This document shows positions 1-6,902 of a DNA stretch of 27,086 nucleotides, piece after piece (position 1 is the stretch's first letter; every line of letters starts with the position of its first letter). The notes beneath the pieces are model-generated. The model worked only from the letters and a program-made list of their open reading frames with translations, ran no database searches and was not told the DNA's origin. A program made the position numbers and the translations under genes. This stretch comes from Bacteriovoracaceae bacterium (GTDB taxonomy: Bacteria; Bdellovibrionota; Bacteriovoracia; Bacteriovoracales; Bacteriovoracaceae): NCBI GenBank assembly GCA_947448095.1, contig CANFNN010000003.1, positions 1 to 27,086 of the forward strand, written 5' to 3'.

Positions 1-240
1 AACGTAAATGAATCCTAGACCTAGAAGCCCAATAACGAAAGCCCCTTCTGAAATAAGGTGCGAAACAATAAAACCTAAGAAAGCTTCAAAAATAAAAATA
101 TGAAAGTGATGGCCAAGAATCATTTCGCGGTGCTGAGTCGTTGAGGCCTTAATTAATGAATCAAGAAAAACAGTTCTCTCTTTAGAGAACTTTTTAACGT
201 TGTAGAGGACCGCAATAACGAGGAAAAGCGCATAGAGCAT
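1..240 (-). CDS. Partial integral membrane protein, N-terminal 80 residues
   Basis: An open frame runs on the minus strand from an ATG at 240 to the window edge without a stop, so the C-terminal part is missing. A good Shine-Dalgarno (AAGGAGAT) lies about 8 bases before the ATG. The N-terminus (MLYALFLVIAVLYNV) is a hydrophobic helix followed by a basic stretch (KKFSKER). Two further hydrophobic segments lie at about residues 47-62 and 66-80. The middle contains a His-rich stretch (GHHFH, about residues 43-47). I do not recognise the family. It is transcribed divergently from the rhodanese gene, so the two share the 241-313 intergenic region. Confidence 0.6.
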   Translation of the reverse strand, partial: MLYALFLVIAVLYNVKKFSKERTVFLDSLIKASTTQHREMILGHHFHIFIFEAFLGFIVSHLISEGAFVIGLLGLGFIYV

Positions 241-255
241 GAAACTTAATCTCCT

Positions 256-283
256 TTGAATTTATCGGTATTTAGGGTATGAA
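256..283 (+). promoter_or_regulatory. Possible sigma70-type promoter of the rhodanese gene
   Basis: TTGAAT (256-261) and TATGAA (278-283) are separated by 16 bases, each matching about four of six consensus positions. The expected start point would give a leader of roughly 25 bases containing the GGGAG ribosome site at 302-306. Weak, by inspection only. Confidence 0.25.
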
Positions 284-313
284 ATATTAGTAAAACTTGA
301 TGGGAGAGCAATA

Positions 314-637
314 ATGTCAAATACGCACCTAACACTTGAAGATTTCTATCACCTGCACCATAAAATGGGTCCTAATGAGCTGATTTTAGATGTCAGACGT
401 CCCGATGAATTCTCGGAAGGTCACATCCCGAAGGCCTTAAATATTCCGCTGGATCAGCTGGTTTTACGGGTCGAAGAACTCAAAAAATTCAGCCAAATCT
501 ATATTCACTGCAAAAGAGGCGGAAGGGCCAAAACAGCGTTTGAAACCTTGGGCCAGTTAGGGCTTAAAAATATCGTTTGTATACACGATGCGGGAATGGA
601 TAAGTGGATGGAAAGTGGCTATCCGACTGAGAAATAA
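314..637 (+). CDS. Single-domain rhodanese-like sulfurtransferase
   Basis: This is a 107-residue single rhodanese domain with no signal peptide, hence cytoplasmic. The CH2A-type motif is seen as DVRRPDEFSEGHIPKALNIP (residues 26-45). The active-site loop is CKRGGRA with the catalytic Cys at 66, followed by the typical C-terminal segment GMDKWMESGYP. Single-domain rhodaneses of this size (GlpE/PspE-like) move sulfane sulfur between thiols; the physiological acceptor cannot be told from sequence. The loop carries two Gly after the basic pair, as in many sulfurtransferases. A GGGAG ribosome site precedes the ATG by 7 bases. Its stop codon abuts the stop codon of the convergent gene with no spacer. 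Confidence 0.85.
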   Translation: MSNTHLTLEDFYHLHHKMGPNELILDVRRPDEFSEGHIPKALNIPLDQLVLRVEELKKFSQIYIHCKRGGRAKTAFETLGQLGLKNIVCIHDAGMDKWMESGYPTEK

Positions 638-1051
638 TTAAAAACAAACTTCTTCATGGCCGACGACTTCAACGATGTCGGCCACATTGCCTAAACCATT
701 TTGCGCCAATTTTGCCTTCACTCTCACCGGATATTTCAAAGTCGTGAGCCCCGTACAATTAAAGCCCAAAACTTTCTGCTCAATTAACTGCAGGGAATAA
801 GTAATCAGCAAGGCATTCAATCTCGACGTGGGCATATCTTTTTGAAACTCTGCCAGGCAAGATTCTCGGCACTGATTGATGTTTTTAGGAGCGTAAGAGC
901 TAAACTCTTCCAATTCATAAGTCTTGATAACCATGGGAGGAATTTTATAAGAGCCAGTTAATGGAGAATGAACTCGGACTTCACAGTCACAAGGAATGGC
1001 AAACACAGCGAAAGACCAAAAACCAATCAGACTAAGGATAAGTTTCATCAT
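638..1051 (-). CDS. Small secreted cysteine-rich protein, unknown function
   Basis: 137 residues with an N-terminal signal peptide (MMKLILSLIGFWSFAVFA, cleavage probably after residue 18). The mature part holds six cysteines (residues 21, 23, 61, 65, 99, 136), an even number consistent with three disulfides in the periplasm. No known domain is recognised. It follows polA on the same strand after 36 bases and is probably co-transcribed with it. The ribosome site is weak and the start could be either of two adjacent ATGs. The 3' end is immediately adjacent to the convergent rhodanese gene. A GC-rich hairpin (657-684) in its last codons followed by a T-rich stretch on this strand may act as its terminator. 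Confidence 0.65.
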   Translation of the reverse strand: MMKLILSLIGFWSFAVFAIPCDCEVRVHSPLTGSYKIPPMVIKTYELEEFSSYAPKNINQCRESCLAEFQKDMPTSRLNALLITYSLQLIEQKVLGFNCTGLTTLKYPVRVKAKLAQNGLGNVADIVEVVGHEEVCF

Positions 1052-1087
1052 GCGAACTTATCGCCATAAGCAAAATAGATTTAAAGC

Positions 1088-3715
1088 TTATTTTAAGTCA
1101 TACCAATTATTACCCACACCCATGTGAACTCTTAGCGGAACACTCAGGTTTACCGCTCCTTCCATTTGCTCAGTCACGAGAACTTTCATGACTTCCAGCT
1201 CTTCCGGAACCACATCAAAAATTAGTTCATCGTGAACCTGAAGAATCATGCGGGATGAGAGATTGCGTTGGTAGAGCAGATCTTGGATGTTAATCATGGC
1301 CAGTTTGATAATATCAGCAGCCGTGCCTTGAATGGGACTATTAATCGCCACTCTTTCGGCCATGGCCTTGACTTGTCGATTGGTAGATTTAATATCGGGC
1401 AGAACTCGCTTTCTGCCAAAGAGCGTTTCAGCATAACCTTTTTCTTCGGCCAGCTCTTTTAAACTATCTAGGTAGCCTTTAACTGAATGAAACTTTTTAA
1501 AATAGCTCGTGATGTAGTGTTTCGCCTCACCTTGAGAAATGCGCAGGGCCTGAGAAAGTCCAAAACTTGTCTGGCCATACATAAGTCCAAAATTGATCGC
1601 CTTAGCACTATTTCTTTGATCCTTGGTGACTTGATCAAGAGGGATTTCAAAAACTTCAGAAGCAGTCTGACGGTGAATATCCAAATCATTATGAAAAGCT
1701 TCGAGCATCGATTTATCTTGAGAAAAATGCGCCAAAAGTCTTAGTTCCACTTGAGAATAATCTGCGGATAAAAGTGTTCTGCCCTTTGAAGGAATGAAGC
1801 CTTTACGTAATTTTCGGCCATTTTCAGTTCGTACAGGAATGTTTTGCAGGTTGGGATTATCAGAAGATAAGCGTCCAGTTGCTGCATTACTGGGCTGAAA
1901 ATGGGTGTGAATTTTTCCTGTCTGAGGATTTATAATGAGTGGCAGTGTTTTCACGTAAGTGCTTAAAAGTTTTTCCACTTCGCGGTAACGTAAAAGTAAT
2001 TCGGGGATAGGACTTAGGTTCAAAGATACTAGTTCAGTGAGAACTTCTGCATCAGTTGAGTAACCAGTCTTAGTTTTTCGTATGACCGGTAGCTGGAGTT
2101 TATCAAAAAGCAGCTCCCCGACTTGTTTAGGAGACCTTAAATTTACCTTATCTCCTGAGACCTTTATGACTTCCGCTTCTATTTCCTCAATCTGTTTAGA
2201 AAATTCGGTCTCTAATTCTTTATAGAAAGGAACATTCAGGGAAACTCCCTCAAGCTCCATCGTGGCCAGGACTTTCAGAAGTGGAATATCTAATTCGTCG
2301 TAAGGACGCTCAACATCCATCTCTTTCATTTTACTTCGAAGGATTGGATAGAGCTGAAAAATCGCTTGGGCTTTTTCACCCAGAGTTGAAATATCTTCTT
2401 CGTTGATGGATCCAAATAAATCAGCTTGACCTTTTTTTTCTTCAATCTTGTGACCTAAAAATTCTTCACTAATGGTTGAGAGGTCATGGCGATATTCTGG
2501 ATTAATCACAAAATGCGCTTGGGCCAGATCAAAATATTTAAATGAGGGATTTATTCCTGCAAGAAAAGCTTGCTGAAGGAGAGGCTTAGACTGAAAACAA
2601 ATAATGAGTGCATGTGACTCTTGCAGGATTTCGATAAAATTAAAAGCTTCCTCGTGACTCAAGGCCAAGTAGCCAGACTTTGACTCAGTAACAACGGCTA
2701 CACCTGTCCAGCACTGCAATTGGTTGAGTTCATCATCACAGACGTGAGCAATCGCGACACTTCTTTGACCAGTAATATTTTGTTTTAATTCAGAGAGAGT
2801 CCAAATGTTGGTCTGATGATTAGTCTTCTCAGTTTTTTTGGGCACCACTGCAGCGGGCGTGACTTTAAAATTAGAAAGCTTAGCGAGCCATGTTCGAAAG
2901 CCGACTTTTTCAAAGAAGGCTTCCAACTCTGGACCCACGCGCAGTTGGTAATTAGACTGATGAAAATCTAAAGCCAGCTTTAAATCAACAACGATTTTGA
3001 CCAATTCTTTTGAAAGAATTGCCTTATCTTGATGCTCCATCAAGGCCGTCTGGCATCTTTTATTTTTTATGTCGGATACGTGCTCTAAAATCTTTTCTAA
3101 ATTTCCAAACTCTTCCAAAAGATTCTGGGCCCCTTTGGGACCGATTCCTGGAACTCCCGGAATATTGTCCGAGGTGTCCCCGATTAAAGACAGGTAATCC
3201 ACAATTTGCTCAGGGTAAACACCCATCTTGTCTTTAACATCTTCTCTTTCGTAGGTTTTATCTTTCATGGTATCGAGCATTTTAATTGGCCCATCCACGA
3301 ACTGCATAAGATCTTTATCCCCAGAGGCAATCAGGATTTCATCGAATTCATTTTTCCACTGAATGGCAACTGAGCCAATCACGTCATCGGCTTCATAGTT
3401 GGCCATTTTGATTTCTGGAATCCCCAAGCACTGAATTAATTCATCAACTAAAGCAAATTGGGGAATCAGCTCATCTGGTGGGGCAGATCGATGAGCTTTA
3501 TATTCAGGATATATTTCCTTTCGAAAAGATCCCTCTTTAGTATCTTTGGCGATCAAAATATGAGTTGGTTTGTGTTTCAAAATCATATTATGAATCATGC
3601 TTAAGACACCATAGACTGCATTCACTGGTGTTCCGTCAGGAGCGTGCAAAGGCCGAATGGCAAAGTACGCACGAAAGATATAATTCGAGATATCAATGAT
3701 AATTAATTTTTTCAT
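1088..3715 (-). CDS. polA: DNA polymerase I (5' nuclease + degenerate 3'-5' exonuclease + polymerase)
   Basis: 875 residues. It fills gaps and removes RNA primers during lagging-strand synthesis and repair. The N-terminal 5' nuclease domain (about 1-290) shows EADD (108-111), SGDKD (131-135) and a helix-hairpin-helix GVPGIG. The C-terminal polymerase is complete: motif A DYSQVELR (Asp 652), motif B RNSAKAINFGLMYG (Arg 701, Lys 705, Phe 709), and motif C QVHDE (Asp 829). The middle domain (about 300-470) lacks the proofreading residues: the DxE of motif I is replaced near VAIAHVCDD, and motifs II and III also lack their acidic residues. An upstream in-frame GTG at 3721 exists, but the ATG at 3715 is preferred because the AGG of the ribosome site overlaps the codons around the GTG. 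It starts 9 bases after the RDD gene and is probably co-transcribed with it. Confidence 0.97.
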   Translation of the reverse strand: MKKLIIIDISNYIFRAYFAIRPLHAPDGTPVNAVYGVLSMIHNMILKHKPTHILIAKDTKEGSFRKEIYPEYKAHRSAPPDELIPQFALVDELIQCLGIPEIKMANYEADDVIGSVAIQWKNEFDEILIASGDKDLMQFVDGPIKMLDTMKDKTYEREDVKDKMGVYPEQIVDYLSLIGDTSDNIPGVPGIGPKGAQNLLEEFGNLEKILEHVSDIKNKRCQTALMEHQDKAILSKELVKIVVDLKLALDFHQSNYQLRVGPELEAFFEKVGFRTWLAKLSNFKVTPAAVVPKKTEKTNHQTNIWTLSELKQNITGQRSVAIAHVCDDELNQLQCWTGVAVVTESKSGYLALSHEEAFNFIEILQESHALIICFQSKPLLQQAFLAGINPSFKYFDLAQAHFVINPEYRHDLSTISEEFLGHKIEEKKGQADLFGSINEEDISTLGEKAQAIFQLYPILRSKMKEMDVERPYDELDIPLLKVLATMELEGVSLNVPFYKELETEFSKQIEEIEAEVIKVSGDKVNLRSPKQVGELLFDKLQLPVIRKTKTGYSTDAEVLTELVSLNLSPIPELLLRYREVEKLLSTYVKTLPLIINPQTGKIHTHFQPSNAATGRLSSDNPNLQNIPVRTENGRKLRKGFIPSKGRTLLSADYSQVELRLLAHFSQDKSMLEAFHNDLDIHRQTASEVFEIPLDQVTKDQRNSAKAINFGLMYGQTSFGLSQALRISQGEAKHYITSYFKKFHSVKGYLDSLKELAEEKGYAETLFGRKRVLPDIKSTNRQVKAMAERVAINSPIQGTAADIIKLAMINIQDLLYQRNLSSRMILQVHDELIFDVVPEELEVMKVLVTEQMEGAVNLSVPLRVHMGVGNNWYDLK

Positions 3716-3724
3716 ATTCACCTA

Positions 3725-4267
3725 TTACATGGGAACGGGAGGGGTATCAAACCATGGACTCTTGGTCTTTCGCAAATCCAATCTCGTGCCATCGTTAGCA
3801 ATCACTGTTGTATCGGCCATTATGTCACCCAGACGGTGAACAGAATTTTGTTTAAACAAAAAGTAAACTTCCATCAAAGATAAGGGCACAGCGAAAATAG
3901 CTGAAAAGATCCAGCCCCAGAACGGAAAAATCAGAAAGAAAAGGGGAACGGTAAAAGGCAAGTTGCGGATAAAAGATTGCCAGGTGGAACAGGGTGAGCC
4001 ATCTTCCAGAGAGATCACTCCAAAGCCCATCAAGCGTTTACCAATAGACTGACCATCATACAAAGAATCAGAGATGCAGAGGTAAATCACCCCTAAAATA
4101 AGTCCCATCGGATAGTAAAAGACTGCCCCTAAGGTCACCAGACCTATATCAATGAGTTTAGCTATTAGTCGACTCAAGCGGGCCCTGGCCAGCGGTCCGT
4201 CGATAAGATCCTTCCGATTCATCTGTGGTATTGTAACTAAAAAATCACCACTTGAACGTAATTTCAT
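3725..4267 (-). CDS. RDD family inner-membrane protein
   Basis: 180 residues. RDD-domain signatures are visible: an N-terminal ARLSRLIAKLIDIGLV helix with the Arg-Asp pair spaced as in the family, the SDSLYDGQSIGKRLMGF stretch between helices, and a late HRLGDIMADTTVI segment before a hydrophilic C-terminus. Hydrophobic segments lie at about residues 36-65 and 103-140. The family is of uncertain function (some members are implicated in ion exchange), so none is assigned. The start is uncertain: no clear ribosome site precedes the ATG at 4267, and an internal ATG at residue 16 would remove only a hydrophilic leader. It is the first gene of the group leading into polA and lies divergent from trxA. 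Confidence 0.8.
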   Translation of the reverse strand: MKLRSSGDFLVTIPQMNRKDLIDGPLARARLSRLIAKLIDIGLVTLGAVFYYPMGLILGVIYLCISDSLYDGQSIGKRLMGFGVISLEDGSPCSTWQSFIRNLPFTVPLFFLIFPFWGWIFSAIFAVPLSLMEVYFLFKQNSVHRLGDIMADTTVIANDGTRLDLRKTKSPWFDTPPVPM

Positions 4268-4309
4268 TCATTTCGGATCATTTTGATCAGGTGCCAAATG
4301 GGTTTAATC

Positions 4310-4338
4310 TTGTCCTCAGGGTCTCGTTAAGCTAAAAT
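4310..4338 (+). promoter_or_regulatory. Probable sigma70-type promoter of trxA
   Basis: TTGTCC (4310-4315) and TAAAAT (4333-4338) are 17 bases apart, four and five matches to consensus. Transcription would start near 4345, leaving a short leader with GAGGAG at 4355-4360. Seen by inspection; not experimentally supported. Confidence 0.5.
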
Positions 4339-4365
4339 TGGGGTCTGTTTTATAGAGGAGAATTT

Positions 4366-4689
4366 ATGTCTAATTTAACTAGTGTAACGTCTGCAAACTT
4401 TGATCAAGAAGTGATGAATTCTGATAAACCTGTATTGGTTGATTTTTGGGCTGAGTGGTGTGGACCTTGTAAGGCCCTCTCTCCAGTTCTTGATGAAATT
4501 GCTGCAGAAATGAACGGTAAGGCCAACGTGGTAAAAATCAACGTGGATCAGGCTTCTGATCTGGCTCAAAAGTATGGTATCCGCGGGATTCCTACTTTGA
4601 TTTTTTTCAAAAATGGTGAAGTGAAAAGTACTTTGGTAGGTAACCAGCCTAAAGCTGAAATTATCAAAAATATTACTTCGTTAATCTAA
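4366..4689 (+). CDS. trxA: Thioredoxin
   Basis: 107 residues, the usual length of bacterial thioredoxin 1, with no signal peptide. The redox motif WCGPC is at residues 31-35, the buried Asp at 26 (VDFWAEW) and the cis-proline in RGIPT at Pro 76. Such proteins keep cytoplasmic protein thiols reduced, receiving electrons from thioredoxin reductase. GAGGAG lies 5 bases before the ATG, and a good promoter precedes it. A strong hairpin terminator begins about 10 bases after the stop, so the gene is probably monocistronic, with any gmhA transcript coming from readthrough. Confidence 0.97.
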   Translation: MSNLTSVTSANFDQEVMNSDKPVLVDFWAEWCGPCKALSPVLDEIAAEMNGKANVVKINVDQASDLAQKYGIRGIPTLIFFKNGEVKSTLVGNQPKAEIIKNITSLI

Positions 4690-4698
4690 ATTTTAGGT

Positions 4699-4727
4699 AA
4701 GGCCAGCTTCGGTTGGCCTTTTTTTTT
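4699..4727 (+). terminator. Rho-independent terminator of trxA with UUCG tetraloop
   Basis: Arms GGCCAGC (4701-4707) and GTTGGCC (4712-4718) form a 7-bp stem (one G-U) closed by a TTCG tetraloop, extended by AA/TT pairs, then nine T in a row (4719-4727). A textbook intrinsic terminator. It ends exactly where the gmhA ATG begins (4728). Confidence 0.9.
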
Positions 4728-5306
4728 ATGAATTACATCCAATCCTCGCTTCTTGAAGCTCAAAAAACTCTGAACACTTTTATTGAAGATCCAAAAAACG
4801 TTGCCCTGATTGATCAGGCAGTAAACACTTTTGCGGGTTCATTTAAAAATAACGGAAGAGTTTTTAGCTGTGGAAATGGTGGATCAATGTGTGATTCGCT
4901 TCATTTTGCTGAAGAGTTAACTGGACGCTATCGTAAAAATAGAGCCCCGCTTCCGGCGACAGGGATATCTGAAGCTGGCCACATTACCTGCATTGCTAAC
5001 GACTTTGGCTTTGAATACATTTTTTCTCGTTTCGTTGAAGCTTGGGGTCAAAAAGGTGATGTGCTTTTAGCCATTTCTACTAGCGGCAATTCGGCCAACG
5101 TCATTAAGGCCGTTGAAGTTGCTAAGGCCAAAGGAATGAAGGTTGTGGGTCTATTAGGTAAAGATGGTGGAAAACTTAAAATGATGGTGGATGTGCCTCT
5201 CATTATTGACTCCCCTATCACTGACCGCATTCAGGAAGTACACATTAAGTGTATTCACATTTTCATTGAAGGCATTGAGCGCCAGCTGTTTCCTGAAAAT
5301 TATTAA
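4728..5306 (+). CDS. gmhA: Phosphoheptose isomerase (sedoheptulose 7-phosphate isomerase)
   Basis: 192 residues, the same length as E. coli GmhA. It isomerises sedoheptulose 7-phosphate to D-glycero-D-manno-heptose 7-phosphate, the first step to ADP-heptose for LPS inner core. The SIS-domain phosphate loop SCGNGGS (47-53) and ISTSGNSANV are present, as are the four expected zinc ligands: His 59 and Glu 63 (LHFAEELTGRYR) and Gln 169 and His 177 (DRIQEVHIKCIH). The ATG at 4728 is chosen because it gives the family N-terminus; an in-frame TTG at 4713 lies inside the terminator stem. No Shine-Dalgarno is possible, since the preceding bases are the T-run of the trxA terminator. An AT-rich dyad (5294-5312) spans the stop codon. 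Confidence 0.95.
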   Translation: MNYIQSSLLEAQKTLNTFIEDPKNVALIDQAVNTFAGSFKNNGRVFSCGNGGSMCDSLHFAEELTGRYRKNRAPLPATGISEAGHITCIANDFGFEYIFSRFVEAWGQKGDVLLAISTSGNSANVIKAVEVAKAKGMKVVGLLGKDGGKLKMMVDVPLIIDSPITDRIQEVHIKCIHIFIEGIERQLFPENY

Positions 5307-5431
5307 TTTTCACCCCATCATGTAAAACTTGCACACTCAAAGCATCCCATTTTTTCAGGGTTACTCCATACCCGTATCCTCCCATGCCTATCTGATCTAT
5401 AAAATGCTCACTTAAAACTGAGGAATATTTT

Positions 5432-6337
5432 ATGGCCATGAAAAGATGGATCACGTTAATTGCATTCTTTCTCTTTACTCAAGGCATTGCCCAGGCCGGT
5501 GAATTAATCACGACCATTTTTAACGTTTTCGAGTCGGCTAAAACTGAGCGCCTACTAGTGCTTTCAGGCACTGATGGACGAATTTATAAAACTCATAAGT
5601 CAGAAGCCAACCTGAAATACTTTAAGTCCTATCTTGGCCAAGTGGTGAAAATCAATTTTAGTGAAAACAGCAAAGAGCTTTTCATTAATAAGATTGAACT
5701 GGCCACCACAGCCGAAGTTGATCCTGCCACTATGGACCTGAATCATTTTCAATACAATCAGTTAAGAGAATTTGCTCCGACTGATCTGCAGTCAATGGAA
5801 GTCGCCACTAGTATCTTTGATGACATGCTTAATGATGGAGATCGCAGACGCTCACAGTGTTTTAAACGTGCCCATATGTGGGCTTTTGATATGTGGTCTA
5901 AAGCTAATATCTCTTCTCAGAAAGTTTTTATTTTCTATACTCAACGGTATATTCAATTAGAAGAATTTGAGTGGTGGTTTCACGTGGCTCCGGTAGTTGT
6001 GGTTAAAGGTGAAGATTATGTTCTTGATGGAACATTTATGTCTAAACCGATCACGATCAGAGCTTGGCAGAATTATTTTATCAAGTCTGAGAATATCACC
6101 TGTCCAATTGTGTCGAACTACCAGGACTATTCAAAAAATCAATGGACTCGTCTTTGTTATTTAATGAAAGTTCCGATGTATTTTTTTAGCCCTCTCGATA
6201 TCGAAAATAGAGACGTAAACAACATGCCTCGTAACCACTGGGTGCTTGAAGAGCTTCAGGATGCTCGCCGGGCCTATAAAGGTTATGAAGAGACTTATGA
6301 AGGTCTTGATACTGGTAAACCAACAATTACTCATTAA
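5432..6337 (+). CDS. Secreted protein-glutaminase-like enzyme (protein deamidase)
   Basis: 301 residues with a signal peptide (about 1-22, cleavage after AQA). The C-terminal half carries the three catalytic motifs of protein-glutaminases such as the Chryseobacterium enzyme: QCFKRAHMWA (Cys 143), WWFHVAPVV (His 184) and YVLDGTFMSKPI (Asp 199). This Cys-His-Asp triad deamidates glutamine side chains in proteins. The segment about 45-90 (GRIYKTHKSEANLKYFKSYL, then an INFSENSKELFINKIE strand) resembles the pro-domain that blocks the active site in the known enzyme, so it may be made as a zymogen. GAGGA precedes the ATG by 7 bases. The next gene starts 11 bases after its stop. Membership in the glutaminase fold is from motifs only; a transglutaminase-like cysteine protease is the main alternative. 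Confidence 0.75.
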   Translation: MAMKRWITLIAFFLFTQGIAQAGELITTIFNVFESAKTERLLVLSGTDGRIYKTHKSEANLKYFKSYLGQVVKINFSENSKELFINKIELATTAEVDPATMDLNHFQYNQLREFAPTDLQSMEVATSIFDDMLNDGDRRRSQCFKRAHMWAFDMWSKANISSQKVFIFYTQRYIQLEEFEWWFHVAPVVVVKGEDYVLDGTFMSKPITIRAWQNYFIKSENITCPIVSNYQDYSKNQWTRLCYLMKVPMYFFSPLDIENRDVNNMPRNHWVLEELQDARRAYKGYEETYEGLDTGKPTITH

Positions 6338-6348
6338 GGGTCATATAT

Positions 6349-6777
6349 ATGAAAAAGAAATTCATTCTCGCTTTATGTTTTTTCTCGGTGGCTGCCTTGG
6401 CAAGCGAAGTCAAAGGGACTCTGATGCTTAAGGGCTCTTTGAAATCCAAGGTCCTCGTCAATGGAGTCATGGCTACTTGTAAACTCAAAGTCGACAAGGT
6501 AAAAAACCTTTTGGAAGAAGATAGTCTGGGCTACCCAGGATATCTGGCAAGAATTCAAATTAATTTAGATGGCAGTGATTTTGAAAGAGGGATTAAGGTC
6601 AAACTTAATAAAGACCTTAACGTCATCAATATGCATGTTCAAAATGGTGTGAAACAGGTGAAAGATCTCGAATACTTTTCCGCCGCTGATAAAGTCACAG
6701 TCACTATTAGTTCTGAAGGTCGCTTAGTCAGTGCCTCGTTCCCCTTTGAGCAACAAACCATTAAATGTAACTTCTAG
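6349..6777 (+). CDS. Small secreted protein, probable operon partner of the glutaminase-like enzyme
   Basis: 142 residues. A clear signal peptide (MKKKFILALCFFSVAALAS, cleavage probably after ALA at about 18) is followed by a hydrophilic, beta-rich looking mature part with two cysteines (44 and 140) that could form one disulfide joining its two ends. No family is recognised. It lies 11 bases after the glutaminase-like gene and before a hairpin terminator, so the two are almost certainly one transcript. A role as inhibitor, chaperone or substrate of the neighbour is possible but is inferred only from position. The ribosome site is weak (AAGGGT). Confidence 0.7.
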   Translation: MKKKFILALCFFSVAALASEVKGTLMLKGSLKSKVLVNGVMATCKLKVDKVKNLLEEDSLGYPGYLARIQINLDGSDFERGIKVKLNKDLNVINMHVQNGVKQVKDLEYFSAADKVTVTISSEGRLVSASFPFEQQTIKCNF

Positions 6778-6786
6778 AGTGTTTCT

Positions 6787-6820
6787 GTCAGGTAGATTTA
6801 TTTCTACCTGACTCTTCTTA
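6787..6820 (+). terminator. Probable terminator of the glutaminase-like operon
   Basis: GTCAGGTAGA (6787-6796) pairs perfectly with TCTACCTGAC (6803-6812): a 10-bp stem with a 6-base loop, starting about 10 bases after the stop. The following tract TCTTCTTAT is only moderately T-rich. It separates the secreted pair from the TolQ-like gene. Confidence 0.65.
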
Positions 6821-6891
6821 TCCAGCACAAAAATCCTTTATCCCTTTCAAATTACGTTTATACTTATCGAAAGATCTTATTTTTTCCATGG

Positions 6892-6900
6892 AAGGGGAAG
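6892..6900 (+). promoter_or_regulatory. Ribosome binding site fixing the TolQ-like start at 6903
   Basis: The purine run AAGGGGAAG lies directly before the ATG at 6903 and downstream of the alternative in-frame ATG at 6888. This favours 6903. A TATACT box at 6859-6864 could be the -10 element, but no convincing -35 was found. Confidence 0.6.
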
Positions 6901-6902
6901 TT

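Noticed and set aside
5294..5312. AT-rich dyad TGAAAAT-TATTA-ATTTTCA at the gmhA stop
   Set aside because: Only A-T pairs apart from one G-C and no T-run afterwards; too weak to call a terminator.
5398..5403. TATAAA before the glutaminase-like gene
   Set aside because: A good -10-like box and position, but no acceptable -35 at 16-18 bases; not listed as a promoter.
5263..5454. 63-codon minus-strand ORF across the gmhA end and the next start
   Set aside because: No ribosome site, no recognisable protein features, and it overlaps two well-supported plus-strand genes.
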